This document shows positions 10,866 to 22,915 of a stretch of DNA of 64,000 nucleotides, in pieces. A model generated the notes under the pieces. The model searched no databases. It saw only the letters and a program-made list of their open reading frames with translations, and was not told where the DNA came from. The DNA is taken from the NCBI GenBank assembly GCA_027257055.1, contig JAPVLO010000179.1:2976001-3040000 (forward strand). The letters are read 5' to 3'. The stretch comes from Cephalopachus bancanus. Taxonomy: Eukaryota; Chordata; Mammalia; Primates; Tarsiidae. The stretch's first letter is position 1; each line of letters opens with the position of its first letter. The position numbers and the translations under genes are program-made.

Positions 10866-11560
10866 AAAATATTGAAAAAGGTTTATTATGAGCCAAATGT
10901 GAGTGACATAGGCCCATGGCACAGTCCCAAGAGGTCCTGAGAACACATGCACCAAATAGTTGAATTACAGTTTGGCTTTATACATTTAAAGGCGATAGAA
11001 GTTACAGGCAAAACAAAAGTCAGTAAGTATGATGTTTGCATTGATTGGCCCTGGGAAGGTGGGAATCTCCAAGGTTGGGGGAGTGGGTTGCAGGTCATAA
11101 GTGGATTCACAGATTTTTCTTATTGGCAATTGGTAGAAAGCCTTAGGCTTTGTCTAAAGAATTTGAAATCAATTTAAAAAATGCTTAAGATAAGGGGGAC
11201 AGCTGGGAGTAGTGGCTCACACTTATAATCCCAGCACTTTGGGAGGCCGAGATGAGAGGATTGCCTGAGCCCACAGGTTTGAGACTAACCTGGGCAAACT
11301 GGGGAGACTTCATCTCTATAATAAATAAAAAAATTAGCTAGGCATGGTGGAGTGTGCCTGTAGTTCCAGCAACTTGGAAGGTTGAGGTGGAAGGATCACC
11401 TGAGCCCAGCAGATGGAGGTTGTGGTGGCTGGGAGCAGGCCACGGCCTTCCAGCATGACTCTGACTCAAAAAAAAAAAAAAAAGATGACGGGGAGTTGTG
11501 GAAGCCAAGGTTCTTGATATGTAGATGAAGCCTCTAAAGTAGCAGACTTCAGAGAGAATA
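10866..11560 (-). mobile_element. ERV1-type LTR, interrupted by an Alu
   Basis: The minus strand has an LTR-like poly(A) region (AATAAA, complement of ggtttattatgagcc). The plus strand follows a known primate LTR pattern: gagccaaatgtgagtgac, ggtcctgagaacac, tcttattggcaattgg, then cttcagagagaatag after the Alu at 11201-11484. It appears cut at 11560 by L1 sequence. The subfamily could not be assigned. Confidence 0.55.
11201..11484 (+). mobile_element. Alu SINE inside the LTR
   Basis: Alu body from cagctgggagtagtggctca to a pure A tail of about 15 bases. The right arm is shortened before ctctgactcaaaa. The LTR sequence resumes directly after the tail. Confidence 0.9.
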
Positions 11561-12632
11561 GTACTAGTTTACACTCCCACCAACAGCATAGAAGTGTTCC
11601 CTTTTCTCCGAGTACTCTCCAGCATCTGTTGTTTTTTGAGTTATTGATGATGGCCATCCTGACTGGAGTTAGGTGGTATCTCAGTGTGGTTTTAATTTGC
11701 CTTTCTTTGATGACTAGTGAGGCTGAGCATTTTTTCATGTATCTGTTGGCTGCTCGTACATCTTCTTTTGAGAAGTGTCTATTCATATCTTTTGCCCACT
11801 TTGTAATGGGGCTGTTTGTTTTTTTTTCCTTTCAGCATGTTTGAGTTCCTTGTAGATCCTAGATGTTAGGCCTTTGTCTGACATATAGTTGGCAAATATT
11901 TTTCCTCAGTCTGTGGGCTGTCTCCCCGCTCTTTCAGTGGTGTCTTTGACTTTGTAGAAGCTTGTCAGTTTGATGAGGTCCCACTTGTCTATCTTATCTC
12001 TTATGGCATGGGCACATGGGGTTTTGATCAGGAATTGGTTGCCAGTTCCAATTTCCATAAGGGTGTCTCTTGCGTTTTCTAAGATTCTTAAAGTTTGAGG
12101 TTTTATGTTTAGGTCTTTCATCCATTTGGAGTTGATTTTTGTGTATGGTGTTAGGTAGGGGTCTTGTTTTAGTCTTCTGCTGTGATCAGTCAGTTTTCTC
12201 AGCACCATTTACTGAATGGGTTTTCCTCTCTCCAGTGGTTGATGGTGGAGGCTTTGTTGAAGATGAGTTGGTTGAGAAAATTGAAGTTTTGCTTCTGGAA
12301 TCTATATCCTGTTCCATTGGTCTATATGCCTGTTCTTGTACCAGTTCCAGGCTGTTTTGATTACTGTAGCTTTATAATAAAGTTTAAAGTCTGGGAGCAT
12401 GATGCCTCCCAATTTGTTTGTTCATTTGTTTGTTTGTTTGTTTACCGAAGATTGTTTTGGTGATTCATGGTCATTTATGTTTCCATATGAATTCCTGTAT
12501 TGTGGTTTCCAGGTCTGAGAAGGATGCTGCTGGTAATTTAATAGGTATTGCTGCCTACGATGGACATCTTAGCAATGTTGATTCTTCTAATCCATGAGCA
12601 TGGAATATTTTTCCACTTGTTTGTTTGCTTTC
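11561..12632 (-). pseudogene. L1 ORF2 C-terminal fragment
   Basis: The minus strand encodes the familiar end of L1 ORF2p, with blocks like [31 protein letters not shown] and NNRCWR, and further up a block like [20 protein letters not shown]. Stops and frameshifts break it. No L1 3' UTR or poly(A) follows at the 11561 side, so both ends are missing. Confidence 0.85.
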
Positions 12633-13493
12633 CTTTAAGGTAAATGACTTAACAGGGTTCGGGCTTCTCCTAGATTCCCAGGTAAGGGGATGCAAATTTC
12701 CCCAAGAGATGACTTTGCAGGTTCAGAGAATATTTTTTATTTCCTTCTTTATCTGTCATATGATGTTATGCCGAAGTCTGGTTGGAAAGTAAGCCATGTA
12801 CTACATGATTAATAAAAACCCATCTGATGAGACTTTATGGTTCCTAGGGTGTGACTCTCCAGGTCCCTTATTTAGGAAATTGGGCAAGAGAAGAAAAAAG
12901 TCAGAGTTTAGTCCTCAAAGTTATCTCTGCTTGAAAGTCAAGACTAGACCACTGCTTGCCCTCATCTTTCTCCACCTCCAACCCCAATGCCCTAGAGCCC
13001 CAGTCGTGGTCCTTGGCCTGAGGCCCAACACAGCTCTCCTTTCCTGGCCTCTCATCTGAATACAAATCACAGAACTCAATCCCTGCCTCTCTAAGTTTCA
13101 CCCTGGGAAAATTACTTCATTTCTGTTTCCTCCTTTCAAAAACGGGGACCCATGCCACTAACCTTGAAAGGTTGCTGTGCCCTCAACCACAAGAAATGAA
13201 GTAAGAGAATTTCCCATAACCTTGCAGATAAATACCAGGCAGTTACTCTCCCTCCCCCATCAAATCCCACATCTTCATTGTCTTGCCTTCAGTTATAATT
13301 AAGTAGGAAATGACTCTGATAAAAGAATTCACAGCCCCTGTTTGACCTTGAGCAAGGTGTAAATAAATGATAAAGCTTAATGTGTTTAAATAGCCAGAGG
13401 CTGTCGGGACTCTGTAGCAGGAGTTGGCTCTCTTAACCTAAAGTCCTGAAGCAAGAGTTGTTGAGAGGCTTCAGCCCTGCTGGTAACTTTCAC
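12633..13493. other. Unique sequence, no gene seen
   Basis: No named repeat is evident apart from a MIR-like stretch near 13080-13170 (cactgggaaaattact-type text followed by tttcctcctttcaaaaacgggg). No convincing exon was seen before 13494. Confidence 0.4.
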
Positions 13494-13636
13494 CTGTCTG
13501 ACAGAGAAGCCCAGGAGAGGCGTTGCCACCAACTCTGCCTCTGAATTTCTTCTTCCCTCTGTGTCTTTAAGGCGCCTCTCTCCTCCACTCTCCTGCCCAT
13601 GCATTACTGCATTGTGTCGGGAGAAATTGTTCACAA
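13494..13636 (-). CDS. Candidate internal coding exon, unidentified gene
   Basis: On the minus strand a long pyrimidine tract (ctatttctttctattttaaag) precedes 13636, and a donor CAG|GTGAAAG follows 13494. Between them one frame is open: two leftover bases plus 47 codons, ending in phase 0. The predicted peptide is polar and charged, with ESGGERRLKDTEGRRNSEAE near its middle. I recognise no domain. The frame also stays open past the donor to 13386, so the whole stretch could simply be a chance open frame. The orientation agrees with the other minus-strand exon candidates, but no direct neighbour with matching phase was found. Confidence 0.3.
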
Positions 13637-13639
13637 CTT

Positions 13640-14439
13640 TAAAATAGAAAGAAATAGATTTCCAGGTAACATTTCAACAGAACGCTAGGTACACCCCTCA
13701 GGGTTACCTGATACAGTAAGGTTTGTGCTTTTTTTGTCTTTGATTGAGTTAGTTTATAACTCTGTATACTGTAGAAAACTGATAGTTATTCCAGCACTCT
13801 TGTTCTCAGCAATGATGCAAGTGAATTTTGCCCAGGTGGAGAGGCAATTGACTCCCATCCGGGAAAAAGGCCAGTTTTGCATCTGTTAGCAAATTTATTT
13901 CAGCATTCCCTATTGCCTACATATGTTCTTTAGATCCACTTTTGAACCACTTTTTAATATTTTAATGATTCTGGCATTAATTAATGAGTGAAATAAAATC
14001 TTGACATGTTCACTAAATATTTTTAAGAGAGTCATGATTTTACCCTTCTAAAAAATTGCCCTGTGATACTGGAAAATTCCCATCCTGCAGAGCTTGGCTC
14101 ACCCAGACTTCTTAGAGAGATCCTCCTTGGCTTCTTGCACTCTGAGCCCCAGTAGCACTCATTGTTCGTACAACACATGAGGCCCTTAGCTTCTTCCTAG
14201 CAGTCTTTGTTTCCACATTACCTCCCTGATAGACTATGCATCCCTGACAGCCTAGCTCCTATAGCACTGCCTTTCATAGGATAGATACATTATTGAGTCA
14301 ATAATTTTTTTTAACCTTACTAAGCCTCAACATCTTGAAATTCTTGAATTAGTTCCTGTTTGCTAGACATTGATTAGACATCCAAGTATTAATTTGGGGT
14401 GAAAAAATAATAATAAATAGAAAAAATGTCTAGCCCTTA
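13640..14439. other. Unique sequence, no gene seen
   Basis: AT-rich sequence with possible traces of L2 around 14190-14310. I see no supported gene or named repeat. Confidence 0.4.
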
Positions 14440-14600
14440 CATTTTGTTTTCTGTGTGTCAGAGACCATTGTAAGCATTATTTCCTTTATCTACTTATTGA
14501 ATACTCAGAATAACCTTATAAGGTTGTCCTGCTCTAATTTGTTGTGATAAACAGGGAACTGAGACAGAGAGAATTGAGGTGACACATCTATGTATACATA
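14440..14600 (-). repeat. MIR SINE fragment
   Basis: The plus strand reads like a reversed MIR: gtaagcattatttcctttat, aataaccttataaggttgtc, aacagggaactgagacagag. Confidence 0.6.
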
Positions 14601-15059
14601 TAAATATGAGCTGGCCTCGCAGGGCTGGGCCATGGCACTGGCAGCCTGTACTGGCCTGGGAATATCCCCCGAGCCTGTGAGGAGGCCACACTGAACAGCA
14701 AGCAGATAATGCCATCACAGGTCAAGAGCAGCTGGGAAGAAAGGAAAACATTTTGTATTTCTACAGTTTAACACTTCGCTCCTGCATTTTGAACAAAGGC
14801 CCCACGTTTTAATTTCGCGCTGGGCCCTGCAAATTCTATACCCAGTGCTGACTACAGTGCTCAGTTGGTTACTTAATTACTGGGTGAAGGTCTCTGATCC
14901 CCAGATTATTTAACCCTTGTGTCGCTACACATACATGCGAGACTTTCAGAGGTTTCTGAATCTGAAATCAGATGTAGATAAAGCGTGGACTGCTCTGGGA
15001 TCCCAGTTTAGATATGAAAACACATCATAAAGCAAAAGGAGAGTTTGCCATTGGCTGTT

Positions 15060-15600
15060 TACTATGCAGTGGAAATTGTGAAGAATAGAGGCTCTAGGCC
15101 GGGCTTGGTGGCTCAATCTGTAATTCAAGCACTTTTTGGGAGGCCGAGGTGAGTGGATTGCCTGAGCCCACGGGTTTGAGACCAGCCCGGGCAACTTGGT
15201 GAGACGTCATCTCTACAATAAATAAAAAATGGGCCAGGTGTAGTAGCACGCCTGTAGTTCTAGCTACTTGGAAGGCCAAGGTGGAAGGATCGCTTGAGTC
15301 CAACAGGTTGAGGCTCGGTGGCCGGGAGCATGCCACTGCACTCTAGTCTGGGCAACAGAGTGAGACTCCAACCCAAAAAATTAAAATTAAAAATTAAAAA
15401 AATAAAGGCTCTGGAGTCAGGCCCTGTGCTCATATCCCAAACTCTGCCACTTACCATCTGGGTGGCCTTGAGCACTTTCCTTAGACTTTCCCTGTATATT
15501 AGAATGAAAGTAAAAGTAGAACTTGCCTCACAGGCTATGCCTGCAACATGGTAAGCCTTCAGTAATGTTAGCTAGTTTTATGCATTTATTGAGTATTTAT
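15060..15600 (+). repeat. MIR SINE split by an Alu
   Basis: Text after the Alu (ggctctggagtcaggccctg, ctctgccacttaccatctgg, cttgcctcacaggctatgcc) matches the MIR core in order. The Alu at 15097-15404 sits where the word aggctct is repeated on both sides. Confidence 0.6.
15097..15404 (+). mobile_element. Alu SINE inside a MIR
   Basis: Alu body from ggccgggcttggtggctcaa to an A-rich tail of AAATT units. A short duplication (aggctct) flanks it. Confidence 0.9.
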
Positions 15601-15649
15601 AAGTCTTGGAGGCAGAGCATTAAGATGGAGGAGGGGGGAGATGACAGTC

Positions 15650-15702
15650 TAATAGATGATAGATAGATTAGATAGATAGACAGATAGATACAGATATAGA
15701 TG
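15650..15702. repeat. GATA microsatellite
   Basis: Imperfect GATA/GATT units beginning gatgatagatagattagata. Confidence 0.85.
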
Positions 15703-16109
15703 TCTATGTGAATCTTCAAGGGTTAAGCTGACTGAGAGCAGAGGAAGCCTTGTAGCAATGGAGAAAACTTGACTCACCTAAAAGCATCCATATTCTAAGG
15801 TTTAGAAAGAAGATACTGAGTGGCCAAAAAACAAATGTAGTGGGCCACGGTTTATCCACAGGCAGCCATACAAGTAATCATAAATCTTTTTGAAAGATAG
15901 GTTTCCAAGTTAGTGTTATACCAGACATTGTTATACCAAATAATATACTAAGTTTTGTTCATGGAATCTGTCATTCTGGTCAATAGCAATGGCAATACAC
16001 GCAGTAGCATGCTGAGCCATTTTCCCAGGTTTTGAAAAGAAAATATAATATAATATTTAAACTCTTCAGTAATGCATAGTACATATTTTCAAATTTTGAG
16101 CATGGATAC

Positions 16110-16540
16110 TGCCGTGGTTTGAATGTATAGATTCCTTCAAAATTCATATGTTGGAACCTAAGACCCTATGTGGTGATATTAAGAAGTGAGGCTTCTATGA
16201 GGTGATGAAATCATGAAGGCTCCAACCTCATGAATGGGATTGGTACCTTACCGAGTTGGTCCCTTTCACCCTTCCACTTTTCCCATCTGAAGACACAGTG
16301 TCCACCTCCTGTCATTTGAAGCCACAGTGTCCACCTCCTGTCATTTGAAGCCACAGTGTCCACTCCTCCCGACACCTGGGGATACAACAAGAAAGCATCA
16401 TGTTGGAAGCAGAGAGCAGATCTGCTGGTGCCTTGATCGTGGGCTTTCCAGCCTTCAAAACTGCAAGAAACAAATATGTATTATTTATAAATAACTCAGG
16501 CTCAGGTATGTTGTTACAACAGCACAAACAGACTAAGATG
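16110..16540 (+). mobile_element. MLT1-type MaLR LTR
   Basis: It follows the MaLR LTR outline: tggtttgaatgtatag, aaaattcatatgttggaacc, tcatgaatgggattggtacc, gccttcaaaactgcaagaaa and a terminal acagcacaaacagactaaga. It is a solo LTR with no internal sequence on either side. An internal 29-bp tandem repeat has expanded within it (16288-16373). Confidence 0.75.
16288..16373. repeat. 29-bp tandem repeat, about three copies
   Basis: Units start tgaagacacagtgtccacct at 16288, 16317 and 16346. The first two copies differ at one base, and the third is cut short. They lie inside the MaLR LTR. Confidence 0.9.
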
Positions 16541-16544
16541 GATG

Positions 16545-17286
16545 CTTATTATTTTTTAAGAGAGTTGCTTGTCTTGAAACTAGTGATCTCCGATGAATGA
16601 TATTGTTAGCTAAAGATGAAGCCAGCAGACACAAGACAGAGGAAAATAATCCACATCCAGAATTTTGGGATTCTTTATCTGTCTCCCTGAGTATCACACC
16701 TCCACATCTGCCCTCAGGAGGCAGATATCCACAAGGTACCCAGATAGTTCCTGCTGATTAACCCCAGATTCTCTCTGCTCTTTCCTCAAACTTACCCAGA
16801 TTCCCTGTCATGACTACCCAGTCCCATGTGACCACAGTATGTGGGTTCCACCTTTTTTGTCTATTGTTGATCAGTTCTTGACCAACCAACATTTGCAATC
16901 CTCATATCAGCATTACTCAAACCCATACTTTTAAAATACACATAAGATCTGTCTTGTCAATGTAAAAGAGCATTACTCAGATGTATTAATGATGGAGGGG
17001 GTGTTCATTCACTGTCCTGAAACATATCAAATCAGACACACCAGCCATTAGGTGCTTTAGCTAATCATGCTGTTATCATATATTTAAATTTTTATGGATC
17101 AGAAGTTCAATAGATGTTATAAAACATTGGGGTTTTTTCTGGTTAGAAATATATGCCAACTTGGAGAGTATGTCAATCTATGTGAAACTGTTGGTTGCCA
17201 AACAATATCATTTTAAATAAAGATTCCTTCCGATATAAGTATATGCACAAAGAATGTATGGTCGATAACACAAAGGATTAAAACAT
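16545..17286. other. Unique sequence, no gene seen
   Basis: No repeat family or exon was recognised. Confidence 0.4.
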
Positions 17287-17579
17287 ACAGCAGGCTGCAC
17301 TCGGTGGCTCAGCCTGTAATCCCAGCACTTTGGGAGGCCAAGGCGAGTAGACTGCCTGAACCTGCAGGTTCGAGACCAGCCCAGGCAACTTGGTGGGACT
17401 TCATCTCTACAATAAATAAAAAATTAGCTGGGCATGATAGCGCGTGCCTGTAGTTCCAGCTACTTGGAAGGCTGAAGCAGAAAGATCGCCGGAGCCCAGG
17501 GTGTTGAAGTTGGGGTGGTCATGAGCATGCCACTGCACTCTAGGCTGGGTGATGGAGAGAGATACCGAAAAAAAAAAAG
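17287..17579 (+). mobile_element. Alu SINE
   Basis: Complete Alu from ggctgcactcggtggctcag to a short A tail. The end of the right arm is altered (gatggagagagataccg replaces the usual gcgacagagtgagactc). Confidence 0.9.
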
Positions 17580-17920
17580 TACAGATTATCTTTAAGGATG
17601 TTTCAATTCCCACAGGATATAATGGAAATTCCTGAAATTTCCAGGGAAAGAGATAAAACAATGTGTTCATGTGTTCTCTGCTTTGATGAATAGGATGCTA
17701 ATGTTTTCTCTTCCTAAACACGCATTCCTTAGGAAACAGAAGCAGAAAGTATGGGTTGAATTTTTAACTAACTTGCTGCATCTCACTCTAGGCATATGCA
17801 GCTCTGGAAGTTCAGATTTGTTCTGGTTACCTATTTGCAGAGAAAATTCACTTCCTTAATGTTTAAATTGCCTTGAGAATTCTCTTTACTTGTTCCACAG
17901 TTGTATTAGCATACTCCTCT

Positions 17921-17923
<3 letters not shown>

Positions 17924-17965
<42 letters not shown>
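17924..17965. repeat. CA dinucleotide repeat
   Basis: About 21 perfect CA units. Confidence 0.97.
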
Positions 17966-17967
<2 letters not shown>

Positions 17968-18541
17968 AACATGGGATACCCTGGATTACACTGGAAGATT
18001 GTAAAGGGCACACAGCACCTGGCTCCCATTACCTGTTTGGTATTGGTGAAGGAATGCAGTCAGCTCATGTATACTGTTTGGCAAGGAAATGCTTGAAAGA
18101 AGCAAGCAAACAAATCCCAAGTGCAAGCAACTGGGATTACAATAAGGTGGTCACCTTGGAGGCGGCAGGGATTGGATTTACTTACTTTATTTGGTAGGAC
18201 ACCTGCAAGACACAGAACCGCAGTTAGTAAGTCACCCATACGATTTTTCTGGATCATTGAACTGTCCTTCTCCATTCCTAGTCCTCTTCCCTTGGTTCCC
18301 ACAGCCCCCACTTTCAGTGACAGTGAGGGACAGCAGGAGGACCTGGATTTCCCAGAGGTTTTCTGAGATCATCTCTGTTTCTCGTGTATTCTCTGTGCTT
18401 GTGAAGTTCTGAGCAGCATTCAGAGCAGGGAATTGGGCACAATGCTGACATTTAGAAAACGCAAACAAAGACTTGGCACCACTCTGGTAGCGAGGAATAT
18501 GAGACTATCAACCCCTCTCAACTCACCACCCCACATCCTTT

Positions 18542-18841
18542 TCTTTTCTTTTTTTTTTTTTTTTTTTGAGTTGGAGTCTCACTCGGTCGCCCAGACTGGA
18601 GTGCAGTGGCCACTCCCGGCCACCACAGCCTTGACCTGCTGGGCTCCGGCGATCCTTCCGCCTCAGCCTTCCGAGAAGCCGGAATTACAGGCATGCGCTA
18701 CCACGCCTGGCTGATTTTTTTATTTATTGTAGAGATGAGGTCTCGCTGCCCAGGCAGGTCTCAAACCCACGGGCTCAGGCAATCCACTCACCTCAGCCTC
18801 CCAAAGGTGCGGGATTACAGGTTGAGCCACCGAGCCCGGCT
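18542..18841 (-). mobile_element. Alu SINE, young
   Basis: Minus-strand Alu with a long poly(T) start, many intact CpGs, and a perfect duplication accaccccacatccttt at 18525-18541 and 18842-18858. Confidence 0.96.
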
Positions 18842-18934
18842 ACCACCCCACATCCTTTAGATTCTTGTGACTTTAGCAGTGCAAGATCAAAACAAACAAA
18901 AACAGAACAGATTTACAGTAAGAATCTGGTTATG

Positions 18935-19248
18935 GGGCCAGGCTTGGTGACTCAGCCTGGTTTCAGGTTCAATGGCTCAGCCTGTAATCCCAACACTTTG
19001 GAAGGCTGAGGCAAATGGATTGCCTGAGCCTATGGGGTCGAAATCAGCCCAGGCAATTTGGAGAGCCCTCGTCTCTACAATAAAGAAAAAATTAGCCGGG
19101 CGTGGTAGCGCACACCTATAGTTCTGGCTACTTGGAAGGCTGAGGGGGGAGGATCACTGGAACCCAGCAAGTCAACGCTGGGGTGGCCGTGAGTGTGCCA
19201 CTGCACTCCAGCCTGAGTGACGGAGAGAGACTCCCACTCAAAAAAAAA
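18935..19248 (+). mobile_element. Alu SINE with duplicated 5' end
   Basis: Target-site duplication agaatctggttatg at 18921-18934 and 19249-19262. The first ~20 bases occur twice (ggcttggtgactcagcctgg then tcaatggctcagcctgtaat), so the left arm starts with a partial repeat of itself. Confidence 0.93.
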
Positions 19249-19309
19249 AGAATCTGGTTATGCCTTGATGGCATTTTCCACCTATAAAACTATCAAAAAG
19301 TTTGTGTAT

Positions 19310-19592
19310 GAGCCAGGCTCGGTGGCTCAGCCTGTAATCCCGCGCCTTTGGGAGGCTGAGGTGAGTGGATTGCCTGAGCCCGCGAGTTCGAGACCCGCCT
19401 GGGCAACGAGACCTCATCTCTACAATAAATCAAAAATTAGCCGGGCGTGGTAGCGCATGCCTGTAATTCCAGCTACTCGGAAGGCTGAGGTGGAAGGATC
19501 GCCGGAGGCCAGGAGGCGAGGCTGCGGTGGCCGGGAGCGGCCACTACACTCCAGTCTGGGTGACCGAGTGAGACTCCAACTCAATAACAACA
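19310..19592 (+). mobile_element. Alu SINE
   Basis: Starts GAGCCAGGCTCGGTGGCTCA and ends in AAC/A-rich units. Near-identical words agtttgtgtatg and agtatgtgtatg flank it. It stands about 60 bases from the previous Alu in the same orientation, which could favour recombination between them. Confidence 0.93.
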
Positions 19593-20064
19593 ACAAAAAA
19601 AGTATGTGTATGAATGTGTGTGCCTACAGTACAAATCATCTTTTGGAATACAGGAATTAGTCTATAGCATATTATTTCAACTGGATACATGTGAACACTT
19701 CGATTTTAAAATCAGAGTTCTATTAAATATAAAGAATAAGACCAAGTATAGCTTCTCAAAACCCAACCATTGAGTTATATAAGTAGCCAAAGTAATGTCT
19801 AGAAAACACAGTAGAATTCCTTTATATTTTGAATATCATTCATGTGTTGAACAATAATGATCTTTTTTTTTTCTGGCTCAAGAATATTCCCCACATAAGA
19901 AACAATGTCTGTTCTACAGTGACAAATGCTGACAGTTCCGAGAATATTTCTGCATTATTCCACCATTACTTCTCTATGTGCTCAGGGCCAGACGTGCTTG
20001 TATGGATTCACTTACACACATCACATCTATGGATTCCAGAATGATGACATGTCCTAGAGTAACT

Positions 20065-20372
20065 AACTATTTACTCAGAAAGTGACTAGAGGGCCATTAA
20101 TGCTTTTCTGATTTGAAATTGATTCCCTCTGATTTCTTATCAAATTCTCGTAGATAGTGAGACAACTTAAACCTGTGCAATAAAGCTGAAGAGGAAGGAA
20201 GGAAAGGAGGGAGGGAAGAACTATTTACTCAGAAAGTGACTAATGAGCCATTAATGCAATTTCGATTTGAAATGTATTCCCTCTGATTTCTTACCAAACT
20301 CTTGTAGGTAGTGAGATTACTTAAACCTGTGTAATAAAGCTGAAAAAGGAAGGAAGGAAGGAAGGAGGGAGG
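20065..20372. repeat. Tandem duplication of a 154-bp segment
   Basis: Two copies of about 154 bp begin at 20065 and 20219 with aactatttactcagaaagtg. Each ends in a GGAA/GGGA purine-rich microsatellite. They differ at scattered bases and small indels. The second purine tract is longer and runs to about 20400. Confidence 0.92.
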
Positions 20373-21214
20373 GAGGAAGGGAGGGAAGAAGGGGAGGATA
20401 GAATGAAGGAAAGGGTCATAAAAAGAAATAAAATTTGTGATGTTTCCCTGAAATCTTTTTTTTTTAAACTAAGAAATTGAAAGTGAGCTCTATGCAGAGT
20501 ATGCAAAAGATGCATTCTGTAGTCTGTAGTCAGGCAAGAAAATGGGTGGCAGACAGTGAGCATTCTTGCAAAGACAAGTGCACAGGTGTGAAGATTCAGA
20601 AATCTGCTCCAACTCTGCCAGGACCTCTGTCTTTGGCTTTAGGCAGGCTCTTTAATCTCTCGCACCTCGACTGTCTCCACTGTAAAAGGTAAGTATGAGA
20701 CCTACCTCCTGGGGTCTTTTAGAGAAGTCAAAGAAAAAACTCAAAAGTGCCTAGTGCCATGCCTGCTGCAGAGTAGACTCCTAGTCTTCTGGAAAGAGGC
20801 AGGGAGGAAAAGAACCTTGACCAGAGAGTGGAGGGAAAGAAGAGGAGTTGGTGCTCATGGCTGCCATCTTCAGACAAACAGAAACCCCAGATGACAAAGA
20901 TTGATTAAGATGTCAAGACCTCAGGCTGTCTGCATAGCTTAATTTATGTAAAAGAAAAAACCTGATTATTTGTAAAATTACTCTGCTCTCCACCATTGTT
21001 TAGCTGAGATCAAGTTCTATGTGTCTCCATAGAAGACAGAGCCTTCCTCCCGCTGCAGAATCCACACAGACATCCAGTTGCCTGGTGCCTTAACATTTGC
21101 CCAGCGTTGGCTACACAGACATGGGGATATTGCTAGTAGCTGGGTTCTGTTCCTCTCCAATTATAGAAATGGATTTCCCCACCTCTTATTGGTTATGTTT
21201 ATCATTAGGTAATT

Positions 21215-21521
21215 TCTGGGTTTTTTTTGTGTGTGTGTGTGTATGTTGGGGTCTCACTCTGTTGCCCAGGCTGGAGTACAATGGCACCATTGTGGCTCAC
21301 CACAGCCTCGGCCTCCTGGGCATTGGCAATCCTTCTACCTCAGCATCCCAATTACTAGCTGGAACTATAGGCACATGCCACTCCACTCACCTTATTTTTA
21401 AAAAATTTTTTATAAAGACGAGGTCGCCCAGGCTGGTCTTGAATTCCTGGACTCAAGCAATCCTTCTGCCTTGGTCTTCCAAAGTGCTGAAATTATAGGT
21501 GTGAGCCACTGTGCCCAGCCA
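21215..21521 (-). mobile_element. Old AluJ-like SINE
   Basis: Minus-strand Alu with ctggagtacaatggcaccat and gtgagccactgtgcccagcc. It lacks the lineage-specific signature of the younger copies and starts with a GT-rich remnant of its tail. Confidence 0.85.
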
Positions 21522-21974
21522 GTTTCTTAGTTTTGATGGTCTCTTCAAGACCCAAGAAAATTGCTTTGCATAGTGCAGGAACATCTCAGACTCAGTTGAC
21601 CTAAATTTTTACTGTGACTAATATTATGGTATCTTCAACCTGATTCAAGGATAAGATATAAACCTTTGGTGTCTATTGATGACAGCAGGGTTTAAATCCC
21701 TTTATAATTTCACCACTTATTCATTATATCATTACTAAGTTACTTGATTATTATAATTGTAATACAATTGTAGGGAACAAACTCAAACCAAGTGGAAAAT
21801 ACAACAATCGAAGATTTTAGTGTTATATCAGATTGCAGTTAACTGAACAAATATAATGTTAAGCATATTCAGAATAAAATTATTTTTAGCATAGTTATAA
21901 ATAGAAGCTGAAGAGAACTCAGAAGAAGTAAATGCAGGATATGGAGGCAAATATATTTAAGTTCTGATCTCATT

Positions 21975-22110
21975 TTAAACTCTGAAACTTCCCACAAGCG
22001 ATGTGACCTACAGCAAATTACTTATCTTCTCTGTGCCTCAGTGTCCTTACCTGCAAATTGAGAGTAGTTGTATCTGCCTGGAGACTATACAAGCCAACAC
22101 ACATAAGCTG
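21975..22110 (+). repeat. MIR SINE fragment
   Basis: Contains gatgtgacctacagcaaatt and ttctctgtgcctcagtgtcc followed by 'tacctgcaaattgagag', the MIR core. Confidence 0.75.
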
Positions 22111-22679
22111 CTGTGTATTAAGAAAATGGTGGTTATTACAAACTCAAATGGTGGTTATGATTACAAACTCAAAAGATCTTCAGAATTGGGGTCTGTCTTT
22201 TATTACACAGCACTTAGTCTCAAATTCAGCCTTGGGGTAATTTTTTACTTTATTTCTTTACTGTACCAAAGATTAGATCTTGATAACAATGAAAAAGAAT
22301 AATAATCATCAAGATTGATCTTTTGAAATCTGTATATTTTTGATAAAGTATTGAGAATACTCCAAATCAAGGGATTTGCACGGGGATGAGAGAGACCACG
22401 TGAAAATAAAAGCTAAGAAAACAAATACAGCAAAGATCTAAGTTATACAAGGTCTGTGCCACTGATCAGCGCCCAGACTGCCACAGAAGGTGGAGATGAA
22501 AAAATAAGCACAGGGGCACAGGATCAGTCTGATAAATGAAATAAGGGGCCTGCAGAAGCCAAAAGGGACAAGCCAAGAAGCTTTAAATCACATGAACACC
22601 AAAACTAAGTACCTTAATTTCAAGGAAACATGAGAACAAAGGAATATTATTATGATATACCGTCATCATCAACATCAAC

Positions 22680-22915
22680 AGATAATATGTGCTAACCACT
22701 CACTAAGTGCCAGGACTAGTAAAACCCTTAGCATATAATATAGGCTTCTCTAACAACCCTATGAAGTTGTTATTGGCCTTGTCAGTCTTATCTGCAGATG
22801 AGGAGATCCGGGTTTAGGAAGTTTAAGCAACTTGTCCAGCACCAGATCTCTATGGCAGAAGCGGTACTCTTGCCAGGTTGATCTGACACCAAACTCCATC
22901 CTCTTGACCCAAACA
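22680..22915 (-). repeat. MIR SINE fragment
   Basis: Reversed MIR text: actaagtgccaggactagta, aacaaccctatgaagttgtt, gatgaggagatccgggttta. Confidence 0.65.

Noticed and set aside
18050..18470. Minus-strand GTAAGT donor with a 17-base unit above it
   Set aside because: Too short to support, and the surrounding frames contain stops.
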